DNA from: Lentimicrobium sp. | GTDB lineage: Bacteria; Bacteroidota; Bacteroidia; Bacteroidales; Lentimicrobiaceae | DNA: 64,000 nt | Direction of reading: 5' to 3' | Assembly (NCBI GenBank): GCA_019429275.1 | Contig: JAHYJC010000003.1 | Location: 89,630-153,629, forward strand | Part shown: one piece after another, positions 51,415 through 61,280 of the stretch | Position numbering within the stretch: the stretch's first letter is position 1 | How the letters are laid out: every line of letters begins with the position of its first letter | The notes under the pieces: model-generated | What the model saw: only the letters and a program-made list of their open reading frames with translations | Told to the model about the DNA's origin: nothing | The model's database searches: none | Program-made: the position numbers and the translations under genes

Positions 51415-53598
51415 TTATCTAGTTACGACAAGTTTTTTAATACTAAGTATTTCATTATTAATACTTAACCTGACTATGTATGTATCAGGGCTAAAAGAGT
51501 TCAACGCGACCCTAATGTTATGAGTGCCCTGAGAGAGGGTAGCTGTGGGCTCTGAGAAAATTAGTTTTCCAGTGATTCCGTAAATGCTGACATCAGCTCT
51601 TGAAGTTTCTTTTAAGCTGAACTCAATCGTAACAAAATCGGAAGCCGGATTGGGATAGATTTTCAAGGCGGTAAATTCGTTGTCTATCCTGTTGATACCT
51701 GAAACGTTCAGATTATAAGTTCCTTCAGCTGCGAAAACAAAAGGCAGAGTTCCGCCAGCGATGTAAGGAATTCCATCACCATCAGAATCACCTCCGGTTT
51801 CGCCGGATTGTTCGGCTTCAGCCAAAACCATTTTGTTATTGATACTTTTTGAAACCCGGGTAAGGATTGCAGCAGCATCATATTGATTTCCGACCAGAGA
51901 AGCTTCACGCAGCGCGCCGGAAAGAACTGCCAGATCAAAAGGAGTATAAGTAGCGATACTGTTGTTTAATTCGGTTTTAAATGCCATTAAAGCCGGCACA
52001 TAAAAATTATTTATCAAATAATTATAGGCATCATTCGCTTCCTCAAGTAATGCTGTATTGCCTGAAGATACGTAGGCGGCATAAAGTCCGCGAATTATAG
52101 AAGCCTGAGCAGAAAGGGTTTTAGCAGAAACTGAAGCGCCTGTTCCAATGGTATAACTGTTAAAGAAACCTCCATTGTTGTCTTTCAGATTTCCTGTAAT
52201 GAAATTTACTTGTTCAAGTAGGGCTGCGTTTGCCATTTGGGCAAGTGGGGTTGATGCAAATTCTTCGATGGCTTTGGCCAGTACAACTAAAATGTAGCCT
52301 GCATTTTCAGCACTTATTGTATTTTCCTGTGTTACCTGACCTGAAGCACTCAAGCCGGCCACATCCACAAAAGTGCCTTCAGTTGCATTGAAATGCATGG
52401 CAAGGGTATTCAACAAGATTACCTTACTGGTTCCCATCATCAAATCGAAAGGACCCGGCATTCCTGTTACCGACATGGGTGCAGGGAAGGGATCGCCGTC
52501 AAATACTTCATGATAAGCGTAATGCTCCGGGTCGTTTAACGATAAATCCATCATATTTTTATAAGATAGCGTTGCCCAAAGAAAAGAGAGTTGATCAAAA
52601 AGATGGCTGCTGGCATCGGTAACCTGCAATTCATCAGCTTTTGGAGGTAGCATATCAGAAACCATTGTTTCAGTTACCGCAATCCGGTGAGGAAAGTATT
52701 GTATGCCGTTGGACGGATCATAAGTCATTGGATCAACCATACCAAGAGAGGTTCCATCGTAAGCAAGAGAATTAATTAAAAATAAGGTTTTATTTACAGA
52801 TTCGGCCGTTAATATCTGGCCTATAAAACCATCCAGGTTATTGCCACCGTAAAAAATATTGTTATAAGGATCAAAATTTGGTGAGTTAAGAGAATCGGGG
52901 CTATTTGTTCCGTCAGCTTCTATTGAATTGTCTTCAGCGTCATGGAATGCTCCCAGCATATCCTTTGCCCAAAGGTATTGTTTTAGCATAGTCTGTCCCA
53001 TTGCTGCAGGGTTCAAAGTCTTATCCATTTTACTTCTGTCCCATCTGAGTGAAGAAAAGTCCATTTCAAAATCGGGGGCTACTGTTTGTGGCAAATGCAT
53101 ATTGCCAGATTCAAATTCGGCAAACTGAGGCCATGGATTGGCAGGGGCCATTTGATTGGATAGCATACTAAAGTGGCCAACCATTTTCATCAATTCATCA
53201 TCTTCATTAAATCCATTTATCATTCCGCCAGTAAAAGTTCCATCAAAACCTAATGGTTCCATTGCAGCCATTTGCATTACCATAGGTGACCACATCATGT
53301 GTAAGCCAATTCCCGAACGTGATATTACTGTTCCAAGCAGGTATCTTGAATATTCGTAGTTCTCAATACCGGTTGTATAGGATATTGAATCAGGAGCGTT
53401 TAATACCATTGGATCAAGATCATCAAGATTATAACCCAAAGCTTCTGCAAATGGCTCTCCACTTTCGAACAATTCATTGGCTAGCAGCATCTGAGTGGCT
53501 GTGTTGAATGTTGAATCGTTGGTAACGATCAATTGAGCATTTACCTGTATGCTGAACCACAACAAAACAAAGGTAAGTAGTGTAAATAATTTTTTCAT
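51415..53598 (-). CDS. Secreted T9SS-sorted protein of unknown function
   Basis: A 727-residue protein with signal peptide MKKLFTLLTFVLLWFSIQVNAQ, an all-helical-looking middle rich in Met, Asn and Asp (about 30-620) and a T9SS type A sorting domain (LKIYPNPASDFVTIEF, NSFSPDTYIVRLSI). The middle has repeated alanine-rich helices, for instance QMANAALLEQVNFITG and EEANDAYNYLINNFY, that might form an alpha/alpha barrel as in glycan-active or iron-regulated surface proteins; no catalytic motif recognised. ATG at 53598 chosen since it begins the signal peptide. It follows ECF site 4. Confidence 0.75.
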   Translation of the reverse strand: MKKLFTLLTFVLLWFSIQVNAQLIVTNDSTFNTATQMLLANELFESGEPFAEALGYNLDDLDPMVLNAPDSISYTTGIENYEYSRYLLGTVISRSGIGLHMMWSPMVMQMAAMEPLGFDGTFTGGMINGFNEDDELMKMVGHFSMLSNQMAPANPWPQFAEFESGNMHLPQTVAPDFEMDFSSLRWDRSKMDKTLNPAAMGQTMLKQYLWAKDMLGAFHDAEDNSIEADGTNSPDSLNSPNFDPYNNIFYGGNNLDGFIGQILTAESVNKTLFLINSLAYDGTSLGMVDPMTYDPSNGIQYFPHRIAVTETMVSDMLPPKADELQVTDASSHLFDQLSFLWATLSYKNMMDLSLNDPEHYAYHEVFDGDPFPAPMSVTGMPGPFDLMMGTSKVILLNTLAMHFNATEGTFVDVAGLSASGQVTQENTISAENAGYILVVLAKAIEEFASTPLAQMANAALLEQVNFITGNLKDNNGGFFNSYTIGTGASVSAKTLSAQASIIRGLYAAYVSSGNTALLEEANDAYNYLINNFYVPALMAFKTELNNSIATYTPFDLAVLSGALREASLVGNQYDAAAILTRVSKSINNKMVLAEAEQSGETGGDSDGDGIPYIAGGTLPFVFAAEGTYNLNVSGINRIDNEFTALKIYPNPASDFVTIEFSLKETSRADVSIYGITGKLIFSEPTATLSQGTHNIRVALNSFSPDTYIVRLSINNEILSIKKLVVTR

Positions 53599-53641
53599 TT
53601 TTAAAGTTTTTAAAGAATACTTAATTGTTTTACAATTTAAC

Positions 53642-53668
53642 AGTCGAAGAGAAATTAAACTCCTGACA
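53642..53668 (-). promoter_or_regulatory. ECF-type promoter motif, site 4 (T9SS protein)
   Basis: Minus strand TGTCAGGA (53661-53668), 14 bp, CGACT (53642-53646), about 44 bp before the ATG at 53598. Its distance also confirms the shorter start, since the longer frame begins upstream of it. Confidence 0.65.
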
Positions 53669-53731
53669 AAAAAATGATGAAAATACACTCACTGAAATTT
53701 GGCCGGAAGATTCAGGTTCAAATGGTAAAAT

Positions 53732-54577
53732 TTACTTGCCGGTTTTATTCGTTTCTTTGAGCAGAAGATGCTTTGGGCCAGTTACTTCATACGTTACACA
53801 ATCGTATTTGTACCCTGAAAGGTGCATATTCATTGTGGTGCAATTGCCATTGTTTTTGGAACGAAAATTTGCTCTATAAAGGTAACCTCCGAAAAGCATC
53901 CCGGAAACGGGGCCAATAAAATACAGCCACCATCCATTCCACTGATTTGCTGCAAGTGCGGAAGAAAACGTGCGGGCAGGATTAATACTCATGCCCGAAA
54001 AAGGAGCTTCGAAAGCGATGAATAACACCAATAATAATCCAACAAAATAGCCGGTATAGGGTGCTGCTTTTATCGAATTACTGCTGAATAGCACGGTTAG
54101 GATAACGATAAATGAAAGTAAAAATTCCAGAATTAGTGCCACCCATAAACCTTGTTGCCCAGGAACAGTAATTATGTAATTTACTGTTGGATTGGAAATA
54201 TAGTTGAACAGGGTCCATCTGAATATTAATACCCCAAGATATCCTCCCAGAAATTGAAACGTTATGTACCAGAAAGCATCAACTCCTGAAATCCGGTTAA
54301 GGGTAAGAAAAGTTAATGTTACCGCCGGATTCATGTGGGCTCCTGATCGTTTGCCCCATCCTGAGTATATAAGTAATACTGCTGTAATACCCATTGCCAA
54401 TCCAATGAGGAGCCTTCGGAGAATAGCTGCTGGAATTAAATGCCGTATTGGGAACGAAGGATGTTCAATAATAATGACAAACAAACTGGCTGAAACCATA
54501 AACATTCCCAATGCCCAGGCTTCAATCAGATATATTTTCCAGTTTTTATGAAATGAGGTCAATAATTTTTTTATCAT
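53732..54577 (-). CDS. MIP/aquaporin family channel
   Basis: A 281-residue protein with six membrane helices and both pore motifs: NPA in GAHMNPAVTLTFL (about 80) and NPA in GMSINPARTFSS (about 198). It conducts water or small solutes such as glycerol across the inner membrane. After the second motif Arg is kept. The C-terminus extends about 60 residues beyond the last helix and contains two Cys. Start overlaps the debranching-type gene stop by 32 bp; the two are in one operon. Confidence 0.9.
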   Translation of the reverse strand: MIKKLLTSFHKNWKIYLIEAWALGMFMVSASLFVIIIEHPSFPIRHLIPAAILRRLLIGLAMGITAVLLIYSGWGKRSGAHMNPAVTLTFLTLNRISGVDAFWYITFQFLGGYLGVLIFRWTLFNYISNPTVNYIITVPGQQGLWVALILEFLLSFIVILTVLFSSNSIKAAPYTGYFVGLLLVLFIAFEAPFSGMSINPARTFSSALAANQWNGWWLYFIGPVSGMLFGGYLYRANFRSKNNGNCTTMNMHLSGYKYDCVTYEVTGPKHLLLKETNKTGK

Positions 54578-56549
54578 CGCTGTTTTTCAGATTATTATAC
54601 ATAAGTTGCAGTTGAATTATTGAACTTACTGACCATGCCTGTTGTACTGCACCCTTGCCTTCCTGTGGTTTAAATCCATCGAATATTTCTGAAATTCCGT
54701 TTATGCAATCCGATTCATAGAAATGTTTGCTTAAAGCATTTAGAGAAAGTTCAATTTTAGTCGAAACTTCCTTTGTATTGCCATAAACATACGAGTATGC
54801 CATAAAATAATCAGCAAGAAGAAAAGGCCATACTGTGCCCTGATGATATGATGTATCTCTTTCCCATTGGTTTCCCTTGTAAACAGGACAAAAATCGGGA
54901 CTATCCGGCGAAAGTGTGCGTAATCCAAAAGGAGTAAACAAATGCGATTCAACTACTTCCAGTATTGATTTTCCAGTATTTTTGTCAAGTAAAGGGAAAG
55001 GAAGGCTAAGTGCAAAAATTTGATTTGGCCGAATTGTTTTATCGCCTTTGAAATCTAAACCAATAACATCGTTCAGGTAACCATCACTGTTTAAAAAATA
55101 AGGCAAGAAATGAGCAGTAAGTTTTTTGGATAAAATCTCAGATTCAGTTTTGAGTTTGAAATCTACATTCGGAAATTCTTTTCCAAAAAACTGATTTACC
55201 TGAAGTGCATTATACCACAATGCCTGAATTTCAACAGGACAACCATGCCGGGGAGTTACCACGTAATCACCAACGCGGGCATCCATCCAGGTGAGCTGTT
55301 TAATCCCTTCGCCTCCATAAAGGAGTCCTTGTTCCGTAACATGAATTTTGTATCGGGTACCATTGATATGTGCTTGCAGGATATCTTCAAGATAATGGAT
55401 ATTTTCTGTAATAAATTTAGCATCGCCAAACTTCTCGTAATATTTGTATAGCGAAACAAAAAGCCATAAGGTGGCATCGATGGTGTTGTATTCGGGTTGT
55501 TCGTTTTCGTTATCGGCAAACCTGTTGGGCAACATTCCCTGATCAATACTCTTCAAAAAGGTACTCAATATTGATTTGCTGGTTTCCTGATCGCCAATGG
55601 CAATGGTTAGCCCCTGCATGGCAATCATGGTGTCTCTGCCCCAGTCGGTGAACCAATGATAACCGGCAATGATCGATTTGCTTCCGGTTGATTTACGGTT
55701 AACAATGAACTGGTTGGCAGATACGATTAAATCTTTAAGAAACGTATCATTTATGGCTTGGGGAATAAGACTTTTTAGCCGCTTAAGCTCCTGTTGTTTA
55801 AGATTTTCAGGCGATTGCTGAGCCATTTTTTTGTCCGTTGAAAACGTGATGTAAAATGTTTCACCAGGTTTTAATTTTAATTCAAAATTGCCTATCGAGA
55901 ATGCGTCTTCCGTATAATCCTGTCCGCGTTTCTGTTCTTCCGGATATTGATAATTTTTAAACCAGTTATACTCTTCGGTGAATTTTCCTGATGAGTATTT
56001 AACATACAAAGGTTCTGCAAGATGGCAAGTGTAAACTTCCAGGGTATTTCTGTCTAAACCAAAGTAATGGCAGAATTCGGAGTCTTCATGATAAAGGCTA
56101 TGATAATCCCTGTAAACATAAAAGGGATTTAAAATCATTTTAAAGGTGTTTTTGCCTGTATTTTTATAGGCAACAATGGTAGTATTGGAGCCATGAACCA
56201 TAAAAATTGTTTTCTTAACTAAGTGCCCTTTTACAGAGAAGATTGTTGTGGGTAGTGGGCCTCGTTCAAAACCTTCGATGTAATGATATCCATCTGGATG
56301 AATCACTCCGGGAAAATAGTTTGAGGAGAGGCTATACTTGCTGCCATCAGAAGAGACTATTGTTTCTTCTATTTTTGTAACAAGCACTTGCCGTTGAATT
56401 GGGGGATTGAGCGATGCAACGAGCAAACCGTGGTAACGCCTTGTATTTGCACCTGAAATTGTGCCGGATGCATAACCACCGATACCATTGGTAACGAGCC
56501 ATTCTTTAGTTAAGGTTTCTTTCGAATTTTCTGAATTGAATGTGAGCAT
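54546..56549 (-). CDS. Amylo-alpha-1,6-glucosidase-type glycogen debranching enzyme (GH133-like)
   Basis: A 667-residue protein. The N-terminal sandwich (WLVTNGIGGYASGTISGANTRRYHGLLVA) and the GH133 (alpha/alpha)6 barrel with IIAGYHWFTDWGRDTMIAMQGL, PEYNTIDATLWLF and YHQGTVWPFLLADY are typical of the bacterial glycogen debranching family. It hydrolyses alpha-1,6 branch points of glycogen or related glucans in the cytoplasm. No signal peptide. First gene of a two-gene unit with the aquaporin, directly after ECF site 5. Confidence 0.9.
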   Translation of the reverse strand: MLTFNSENSKETLTKEWLVTNGIGGYASGTISGANTRRYHGLLVASLNPPIQRQVLVTKIEETIVSSDGSKYSLSSNYFPGVIHPDGYHYIEGFERGPLPTTIFSVKGHLVKKTIFMVHGSNTTIVAYKNTGKNTFKMILNPFYVYRDYHSLYHEDSEFCHYFGLDRNTLEVYTCHLAEPLYVKYSSGKFTEEYNWFKNYQYPEEQKRGQDYTEDAFSIGNFELKLKPGETFYITFSTDKKMAQQSPENLKQQELKRLKSLIPQAINDTFLKDLIVSANQFIVNRKSTGSKSIIAGYHWFTDWGRDTMIAMQGLTIAIGDQETSKSILSTFLKSIDQGMLPNRFADNENEQPEYNTIDATLWLFVSLYKYYEKFGDAKFITENIHYLEDILQAHINGTRYKIHVTEQGLLYGGEGIKQLTWMDARVGDYVVTPRHGCPVEIQALWYNALQVNQFFGKEFPNVDFKLKTESEILSKKLTAHFLPYFLNSDGYLNDVIGLDFKGDKTIRPNQIFALSLPFPLLDKNTGKSILEVVESHLFTPFGLRTLSPDSPDFCPVYKGNQWERDTSYHQGTVWPFLLADYFMAYSYVYGNTKEVSTKIELSLNALSKHFYESDCINGISEIFDGFKPQEGKGAVQQAWSVSSIIQLQLMYNNLKNSDDKKIIDLIS

Positions 56550-56567
56550 GATGATATTTTTAATATA

Positions 56568-56593
56568 AGTCGGCTAAAGCCAAAAAACTGACA
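56568..56593 (-). promoter_or_regulatory. ECF-type promoter motif, site 5 (debranching enzyme/aquaporin)
   Basis: Minus strand TGTCAGTT (56586-56593), 13 bp, CGACT (56568-56572), about 19 bp before the debranching ATG. The GGA part of the -35 box is TT-changed, so this is the weakest -35 match of the set. Confidence 0.5.
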
Positions 56594-56647
56594 GAAAATA
56601 GAATTTTGTTCTTGCTACATAAAAACGTCCACTTTGGCAGATCTTTT

Positions 56648-59290
56648 CTACTTTTTATGAATCTTGTCAATCAACTCTGCAACCAGGCCGGTCCAGCCTG
56701 TTTGGTGCGAGGCACCTATTCCCCTGCCTGTATCGCCGTGGAAGTATTCGTAAAACAGGACAAGATCCCTAAAATGCGGATCATGCTGATACAAGGAGTT
56801 ATTACCATGTACAGGACGGTTACCCTCAACATCTTTTGTAAAAAGAGAAATCAGCCCTGATGAAATATCACTCGCAACCTGGTCGAGGTTTACAAGCCGG
56901 TCGCAACCAGCTGGGCAAGCGGTAATAACACTATTGCCGTAATACTGATAAAGTGTAAGCAACGACTGAACCAGCAGGTAATTCATGGGCATCCAAACCG
57001 GCCCGCGCCAGTTGGAATTGCCGCCAAAAAGGTTGCTGAGGCTTTCACCCGGCTCGTACCTAAGTCCGTATTCTTTACCATCTATTTCTACAGCATAAGG
57101 TTTTTTGTGGATTTTGGAAATACTCCGGATGCCATGCCCTGAAAAGAACTCTTTTTCATCGAGTAAGGCTTTTAATAATTTTTCAAGCCGTTTTCGGGGT
57201 GTAAGAGAAAGCAGAATATCTTCACCATCTTTTAGCTCTTCTATAACAATATAGAGATTGTTTTTCAAGCGATAATCGCGGAACCAGTTTAACCGGTTTA
57301 CAAAATCAGGTACTTTTGCAAGTCTCTCTTTATCAAGCACCAATGTTGCAAAAAAGCTGCTTAACCCAACAAGTGACCGGACTTTCAGCGGGATATAGTT
57401 TCCATCAGGTTTGGCGAGTAAGTCATAAAAGAAACCTTCCTCTTCATCCCAGGCCCCGGTCCAATCTTCGCCGATTCGGTTCAATGACTCGGCAATGTAA
57501 ACAAAGTGCTCAAAAAATTTGGTGGCTACATCTTCAAAAGTTGCATCTTCCTGCGAGATTTCGAGCGCCATATCAAGCATGTTGAGGCTATACATTGCCA
57601 TCCAACTGGTTCCATCTGCTTGTTCAAGATGCCCGCCACCGGGAATAAAAGCGCTGCGGTCGAAAACCCCGATGTTATCAAGACCGAGGAAACCACCTTC
57701 AAACACATTGTTATCGTTGTGATCCTTCCGGTTTACCCACCAGGTAAAGTTGATCAGGAGTTTTTGGAAAACTTTTTTCAGGAAATCAATATCTCCTTTG
57801 CCAGTTTGTTTCTTCTCGGTTCGGTAAACCTGCATACAGGCCCATGCGTGAACAGGTGGGTTCACGTCGCTGAATTTCCATTCATAAGCAGGCAACTGTC
57901 CGTTGGGGCGCATATACCATTCTCTGAGAAAAAGAATTAACTGGTTTTTTGCAAAATCAGGATCAACCATAGCCAGCGGAATGCAATGAAAAGCAAGATC
58001 CCAGGCGGCATACCATGGATATTCCCACTTGTCTGGCATCGAAATAATGTCCTCGTTGTTGAGTGTAAACCATTCACTGTTGCGACCGTTTTTACGGCTC
58101 ACAGGAGGTGAAGTTTGGCCAGGATCGCCATTTATCCAACGCGGAATATCGATATTGTAATACTGTTTACTCCACAACATTCCGGCAAATGCCTGGCGTT
58201 GGATATTTTTTAGTTCGGGATCCTCAACGCACAATTCGTTGTAAAATGCATCGGCTTCGGCCAAACGATTGCTAAAAACAGCATCAAACTCCTCCAAAAG
58301 TGGATTGCCTTTCAAAGCAACTTTGGATAAGCGAAGTCTGATCTCCTGACTTTCGCCACCTGCAATTTGAAGTTCATAGACCGGCGAGAATTTTGTGCCT
58401 TCGATTTTGTCTTTGAATAAATCAAATTGTTGTGCAACTACAGCGTCGTTGATTGTATCTTTTACAAACGTGCTGGCGTTAGGCAACCCAAAAATCCGGT
58501 CGCTGTTAGTTTCGTTTTCAGTAAATAAGGTACGGTTAGGTTGCTGAAAATAAAGGTTGTATTCGCCCAGATTTTCGTGTGTAATTTTAACCTCGCCGAA
58601 GTTTTTATTTTTTTTGCCAAGCATAATGGCAGGCTTTTGATTTATAAGACCGAAACTCCAAAGGTTGCGCAGCCAAAGGGTTGGCAGGACGGAAATTTCG
58701 GCTTGTTCATGACTTCGGTTATGTATGCTGATTTTGATCAGAATATCATCTTCATCGCTTTTGGCGTATTCAGTAAACACATCGAAATAGCGGCCATCGT
58801 TGAATAACCCCGTGTCAATCAGTTCGTATTCGTCTTCTTCTTTTGATCGTTGTTGATTGGTTTTGAGAAGCTCTTCGTACGGATAAGCGGATTGAGGATA
58901 TTTGTACAAATGTTTCATGTACGAATGCGTGGGAGTGCTGTCGAGGTAGTAGTAAAGTTCTTTAACGTCCTCGCCGTGGTTGCCTTCGGAACCAGTCAAC
59001 CCAAAAAGACGCTCTTTGATAATAGAGTCCTTTCCATTCCACAAGGCAACTGCAAAACAGAGGTTGGAAAATTCGTCGCTGATGCCGGCAATGCCATCTT
59101 CGCCCCAACGGTAAACCCGACTGCGGGCTTGATCGTGCGGGAAATAATCCCATGCGCTACCATCAGCGCTATAGTCTTCCCTAACGGTACCCCATTGCCG
59201 TTCGCTGAGGTATGGACCCCATTTGAGCCAGTTTTGTTTGCCTGAATATTGATCTTGTAAACGTTGTTTTTCGAGATTTACTTTTTTCAT
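56648..59290 (-). CDS. GH63/MGH1-like glucosidase
   Basis: An 880-residue cytoplasmic protein without signal peptide. It has an (alpha/alpha)6 catalytic domain with KWEYPWYAAWDLAFHCIPLA, AYEWKFSDVNPPVHAWA, GFLGLDNIGVFDR and NWRGPVWMPMNYLL, as in GH63 and mannosylglycerate-hydrolase-like (MGH1) enzymes. Acid/base Asp and Glu are expected in the AWDLAFH and AYEWKFSD segments. It likely cleaves a glucoside such as glucosylglycerate, trehalose-type or short glucan; substrate open. Between the SDR and debranching genes on the same strand, with no clear own promoter, so it may be read through from the GMC operon. Confidence 0.85.
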   Translation of the reverse strand: MKKVNLEKQRLQDQYSGKQNWLKWGPYLSERQWGTVREDYSADGSAWDYFPHDQARSRVYRWGEDGIAGISDEFSNLCFAVALWNGKDSIIKERLFGLTGSEGNHGEDVKELYYYLDSTPTHSYMKHLYKYPQSAYPYEELLKTNQQRSKEEDEYELIDTGLFNDGRYFDVFTEYAKSDEDDILIKISIHNRSHEQAEISVLPTLWLRNLWSFGLINQKPAIMLGKKNKNFGEVKITHENLGEYNLYFQQPNRTLFTENETNSDRIFGLPNASTFVKDTINDAVVAQQFDLFKDKIEGTKFSPVYELQIAGGESQEIRLRLSKVALKGNPLLEEFDAVFSNRLAEADAFYNELCVEDPELKNIQRQAFAGMLWSKQYYNIDIPRWINGDPGQTSPPVSRKNGRNSEWFTLNNEDIISMPDKWEYPWYAAWDLAFHCIPLAMVDPDFAKNQLILFLREWYMRPNGQLPAYEWKFSDVNPPVHAWACMQVYRTEKKQTGKGDIDFLKKVFQKLLINFTWWVNRKDHNDNNVFEGGFLGLDNIGVFDRSAFIPGGGHLEQADGTSWMAMYSLNMLDMALEISQEDATFEDVATKFFEHFVYIAESLNRIGEDWTGAWDEEEGFFYDLLAKPDGNYIPLKVRSLVGLSSFFATLVLDKERLAKVPDFVNRLNWFRDYRLKNNLYIVIEELKDGEDILLSLTPRKRLEKLLKALLDEKEFFSGHGIRSISKIHKKPYAVEIDGKEYGLRYEPGESLSNLFGGNSNWRGPVWMPMNYLLVQSLLTLYQYYGNSVITACPAGCDRLVNLDQVASDISSGLISLFTKDVEGNRPVHGNNSLYQHDPHFRDLVLFYEYFHGDTGRGIGASHQTGWTGLVAELIDKIHKK

Positions 59291-59318
59291 AATATGCTGT
59301 TTTTTTTTCTCGCAATTT

Positions 59319-59415
59319 TTTTTCGCGCAAAGGCGTAAAGTTTTTTTATACTTCTTGGCGACTTAGCGGCTTGGCGAGCAATAGTTTCTCGCAAAGGCGC
59401 AGAGGCTCAAAGGTT
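59319..59415. repeat. Intergenic CGCAAAGGCG-type repeat cluster
   Basis: Two direct copies of a CGCAAAGGCG...AAAGTTTTTTTAT unit (near 59323 and 59391) flank a middle unit of CTTGGCGACTTAGCGGCTTGGCGA. Such short G-C/A-rich intergenic repeats occur in many Bacteroidota genomes. They fill most of the 128-bp gap between the glucosidase and SDR genes. Confidence 0.6.
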
Positions 59416-59418
59416 TTT

Positions 59419-60237
59419 TTATCCGTTTTCAGTAAAGCCAGGGTAAAGCGTCATTCCGCCATCAACCACAATGGTTGTACCATGGATGTAATCTGCCTCA
59501 TCGGAAGCCAGCCAAACGGCAACAGCGCCGATATCCGTCGTTTGTCCGATGCGTTTGTACGGAATGAGTTTGTTCAGTTTTTCGAGCGCTTCGGGGGTTT
59601 CCCAGGCATCGCGGTTAATGGGCGTTTGAATGGCGCCCGGTGCAATGCTGTTCACGCGGATTCCCTTTGGCCCCAATTCCTGAGCCATTGATTTCATCAA
59701 CAACATTACCCCACCTTTTGAAGTGGCATAATTTACATGGCCGGCCCAGGGTATGATTTCGTGCACCGAACTCATGCATATAATTTTACCCAGCGCACAG
59801 GAGTGGTCAGTTTTTCCACGTCGTAAAAACTCGCGGACAGCTTCGCGTGAGCATAAAAACTGACCGGTTAAGTTAACATCAATTACCATTTGCCATTGAG
59901 CCAGAGTCATGTCCTGAAATGCAGCATCGCGCTGTAATCCGGCGTTGTTTACTAAAATGTCAACGGTGCCAAAATGTTGTTTGGCAACACGGAACATCTC
60001 TTGAACCTGATCTTCTTTGCTCACATCGGCTTTAACGGCAATGGCTTTTGCTACTGAATCGCTCATCTCAATTTGATGTGCAACTTCTTCGGCACTGGCC
60101 GGGTCGGTTATATAATTAACTACTACGTTGGCACAATCGCGGCCCATCGAGAGCGCTACTTCTTTACCTATTCCCGAATTTGCTCCGGTTACAATACATG
60201 TCTGGCCAATTAGTCTGTGATGTGGGTTTTGTCTCAT
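59419..60237 (-). CDS. Glucose-1-dehydrogenase-like SDR
   Basis: A 272-residue classical SDR: TGANSGIGKEVAL (about 15), NNAGLQRDAAF, catalytic Ser in CMSSVHE, YATSKGG (Tyr/Lys, about 173) and a SDEADYIHGTTIVVDGGMTLYPGF tail, the pattern of glucose 1-dehydrogenases. It would oxidise glucose or a related aldose with NAD(P) in the cytoplasm. Third in the operon GMC-VOC-SDR, which together look like a sugar or aldehyde oxidation set. Substrate inferred from similarity only. Confidence 0.85.
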   Translation of the reverse strand: MRQNPHHRLIGQTCIVTGANSGIGKEVALSMGRDCANVVVNYITDPASAEEVAHQIEMSDSVAKAIAVKADVSKEDQVQEMFRVAKQHFGTVDILVNNAGLQRDAAFQDMTLAQWQMVIDVNLTGQFLCSREAVREFLRRGKTDHSCALGKIICMSSVHEIIPWAGHVNYATSKGGVMLLMKSMAQELGPKGIRVNSIAPGAIQTPINRDAWETPEALEKLNKLIPYKRIGQTTDIGAVAVWLASDEADYIHGTTIVVDGGMTLYPGFTENG

Positions 60238-60263
60238 TTTTCTGAATGTGTGTGTGAATTTTC

Positions 60264-61280
60264 TTAATCGTTTATAAAAAGTGCATGCCCATCGGGATCG
60301 CTTATGATAAATCCTTGATGTATTCCGGTTTCAGAAGAATTGAAGTTAATTATACCAGTAGAGATCAGCCGGGCATCTGTTGCAAGAATTTTATTGTACA
60401 TCATTTCGGCATCATTAACTTTCAGCGAAGTATGCCAATACCAAATATCTGTTGCTTTGGTGTCGGCGGGATAAGGCCGGCCACCGGGTGGGGCAATGTA
60501 ATCGAGAAACTCAAGTCCAATACCTGATCCGGCAGTAAGTCCTGTAATTTGTAAACGGGCTCCGAAAACCTGGTTTAAGTGCTCTTGTTCCGAACCGTAA
60601 TTTTCGCTTTCCCCGGCAATATCCAAACCCAATATATCCTTGTAAAATTTCAGCGAAGCCTTTGTAGATTCAATCCCAATGGCTGTATGATCAATTCCGA
60701 GGAAAAGTTTGTCACCGTTATTTTGCCATTTTGGATTTCCTTTTCCTTCCGGGAAGTGTATCAATTCAAGGTTGTGCCCGTCAGGATCGCGAAAGTAGAA
60801 TGCTGAAATACCAGCGGCAGCCGATAGGTAATCGGGCAAGGTTTGAGGGAAAGTGGAAACATGGGTTACATCATTATCCAGCAGTAATTGATAGGCTTTA
60901 TCCATATCACTCACTACAATGGCAATGTGCTGAAACCAAAGATCGTTGCTTTGGCTGTCGGTTGGAATTTTACGCCCCGTGTCTGTAACAGAATGAAATT
61001 CCATTAATTCGATTTGTTCTTCGCCAAGGTGTAAACGGGCGATTTCAATTGTGAGCGATGTATCCTGAATATTAAAAAATTGTTGAACATTTTTACCTTT
61101 TAGAATCAGCAGGGTATCTTTTTGAAAAGGCAAAACCCGGGTATAAAATTCAATGGCTTCGTCCATATTGCTTATAGTGATCGAAACGCTGTTGACGGCG
61201 CTTATGCTCTGAGAACGAAGTTGCGTATTGGTTAGCAATACTAGCAACCCTATCCATAAATATTTTGCCAGCAGCTTCAT
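60264..61280 (-). CDS. Exported protein with two VOC (glyoxalase/dioxygenase) domains
   Basis: A 338-residue protein with signal peptide (YLWIGLLVLLTNTQLRSQS), then two VOC units (about 25-175: SVSITISNMDEAIEFYTRVLPF; and about 190-335: FLGIDHTAIGIESTKASLKFYKDILGL). Each ends in a FxDPDGHNLELIHF or ISDPDGHALFI metal-site segment with Glu/His. VOC proteins bind metals and act as lyases, dioxygenases or resistance proteins; this secreted tandem form has no known reaction. Its start overlaps the GMC stop by 4 bp. Confidence 0.82.
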   Translation of the reverse strand: MKLLAKYLWIGLLVLLTNTQLRSQSISAVNSVSITISNMDEAIEFYTRVLPFQKDTLLILKGKNVQQFFNIQDTSLTIEIARLHLGEEQIELMEFHSVTDTGRKIPTDSQSNDLWFQHIAIVVSDMDKAYQLLLDNDVTHVSTFPQTLPDYLSAAAGISAFYFRDPDGHNLELIHFPEGKGNPKWQNNGDKLFLGIDHTAIGIESTKASLKFYKDILGLDIAGESENYGSEQEHLNQVFGARLQITGLTAGSGIGLEFLDYIAPPGGRPYPADTKATDIWYWHTSLKVNDAEMMYNKILATDARLISTGIINFNSSETGIHQGFIISDPDGHALFIND

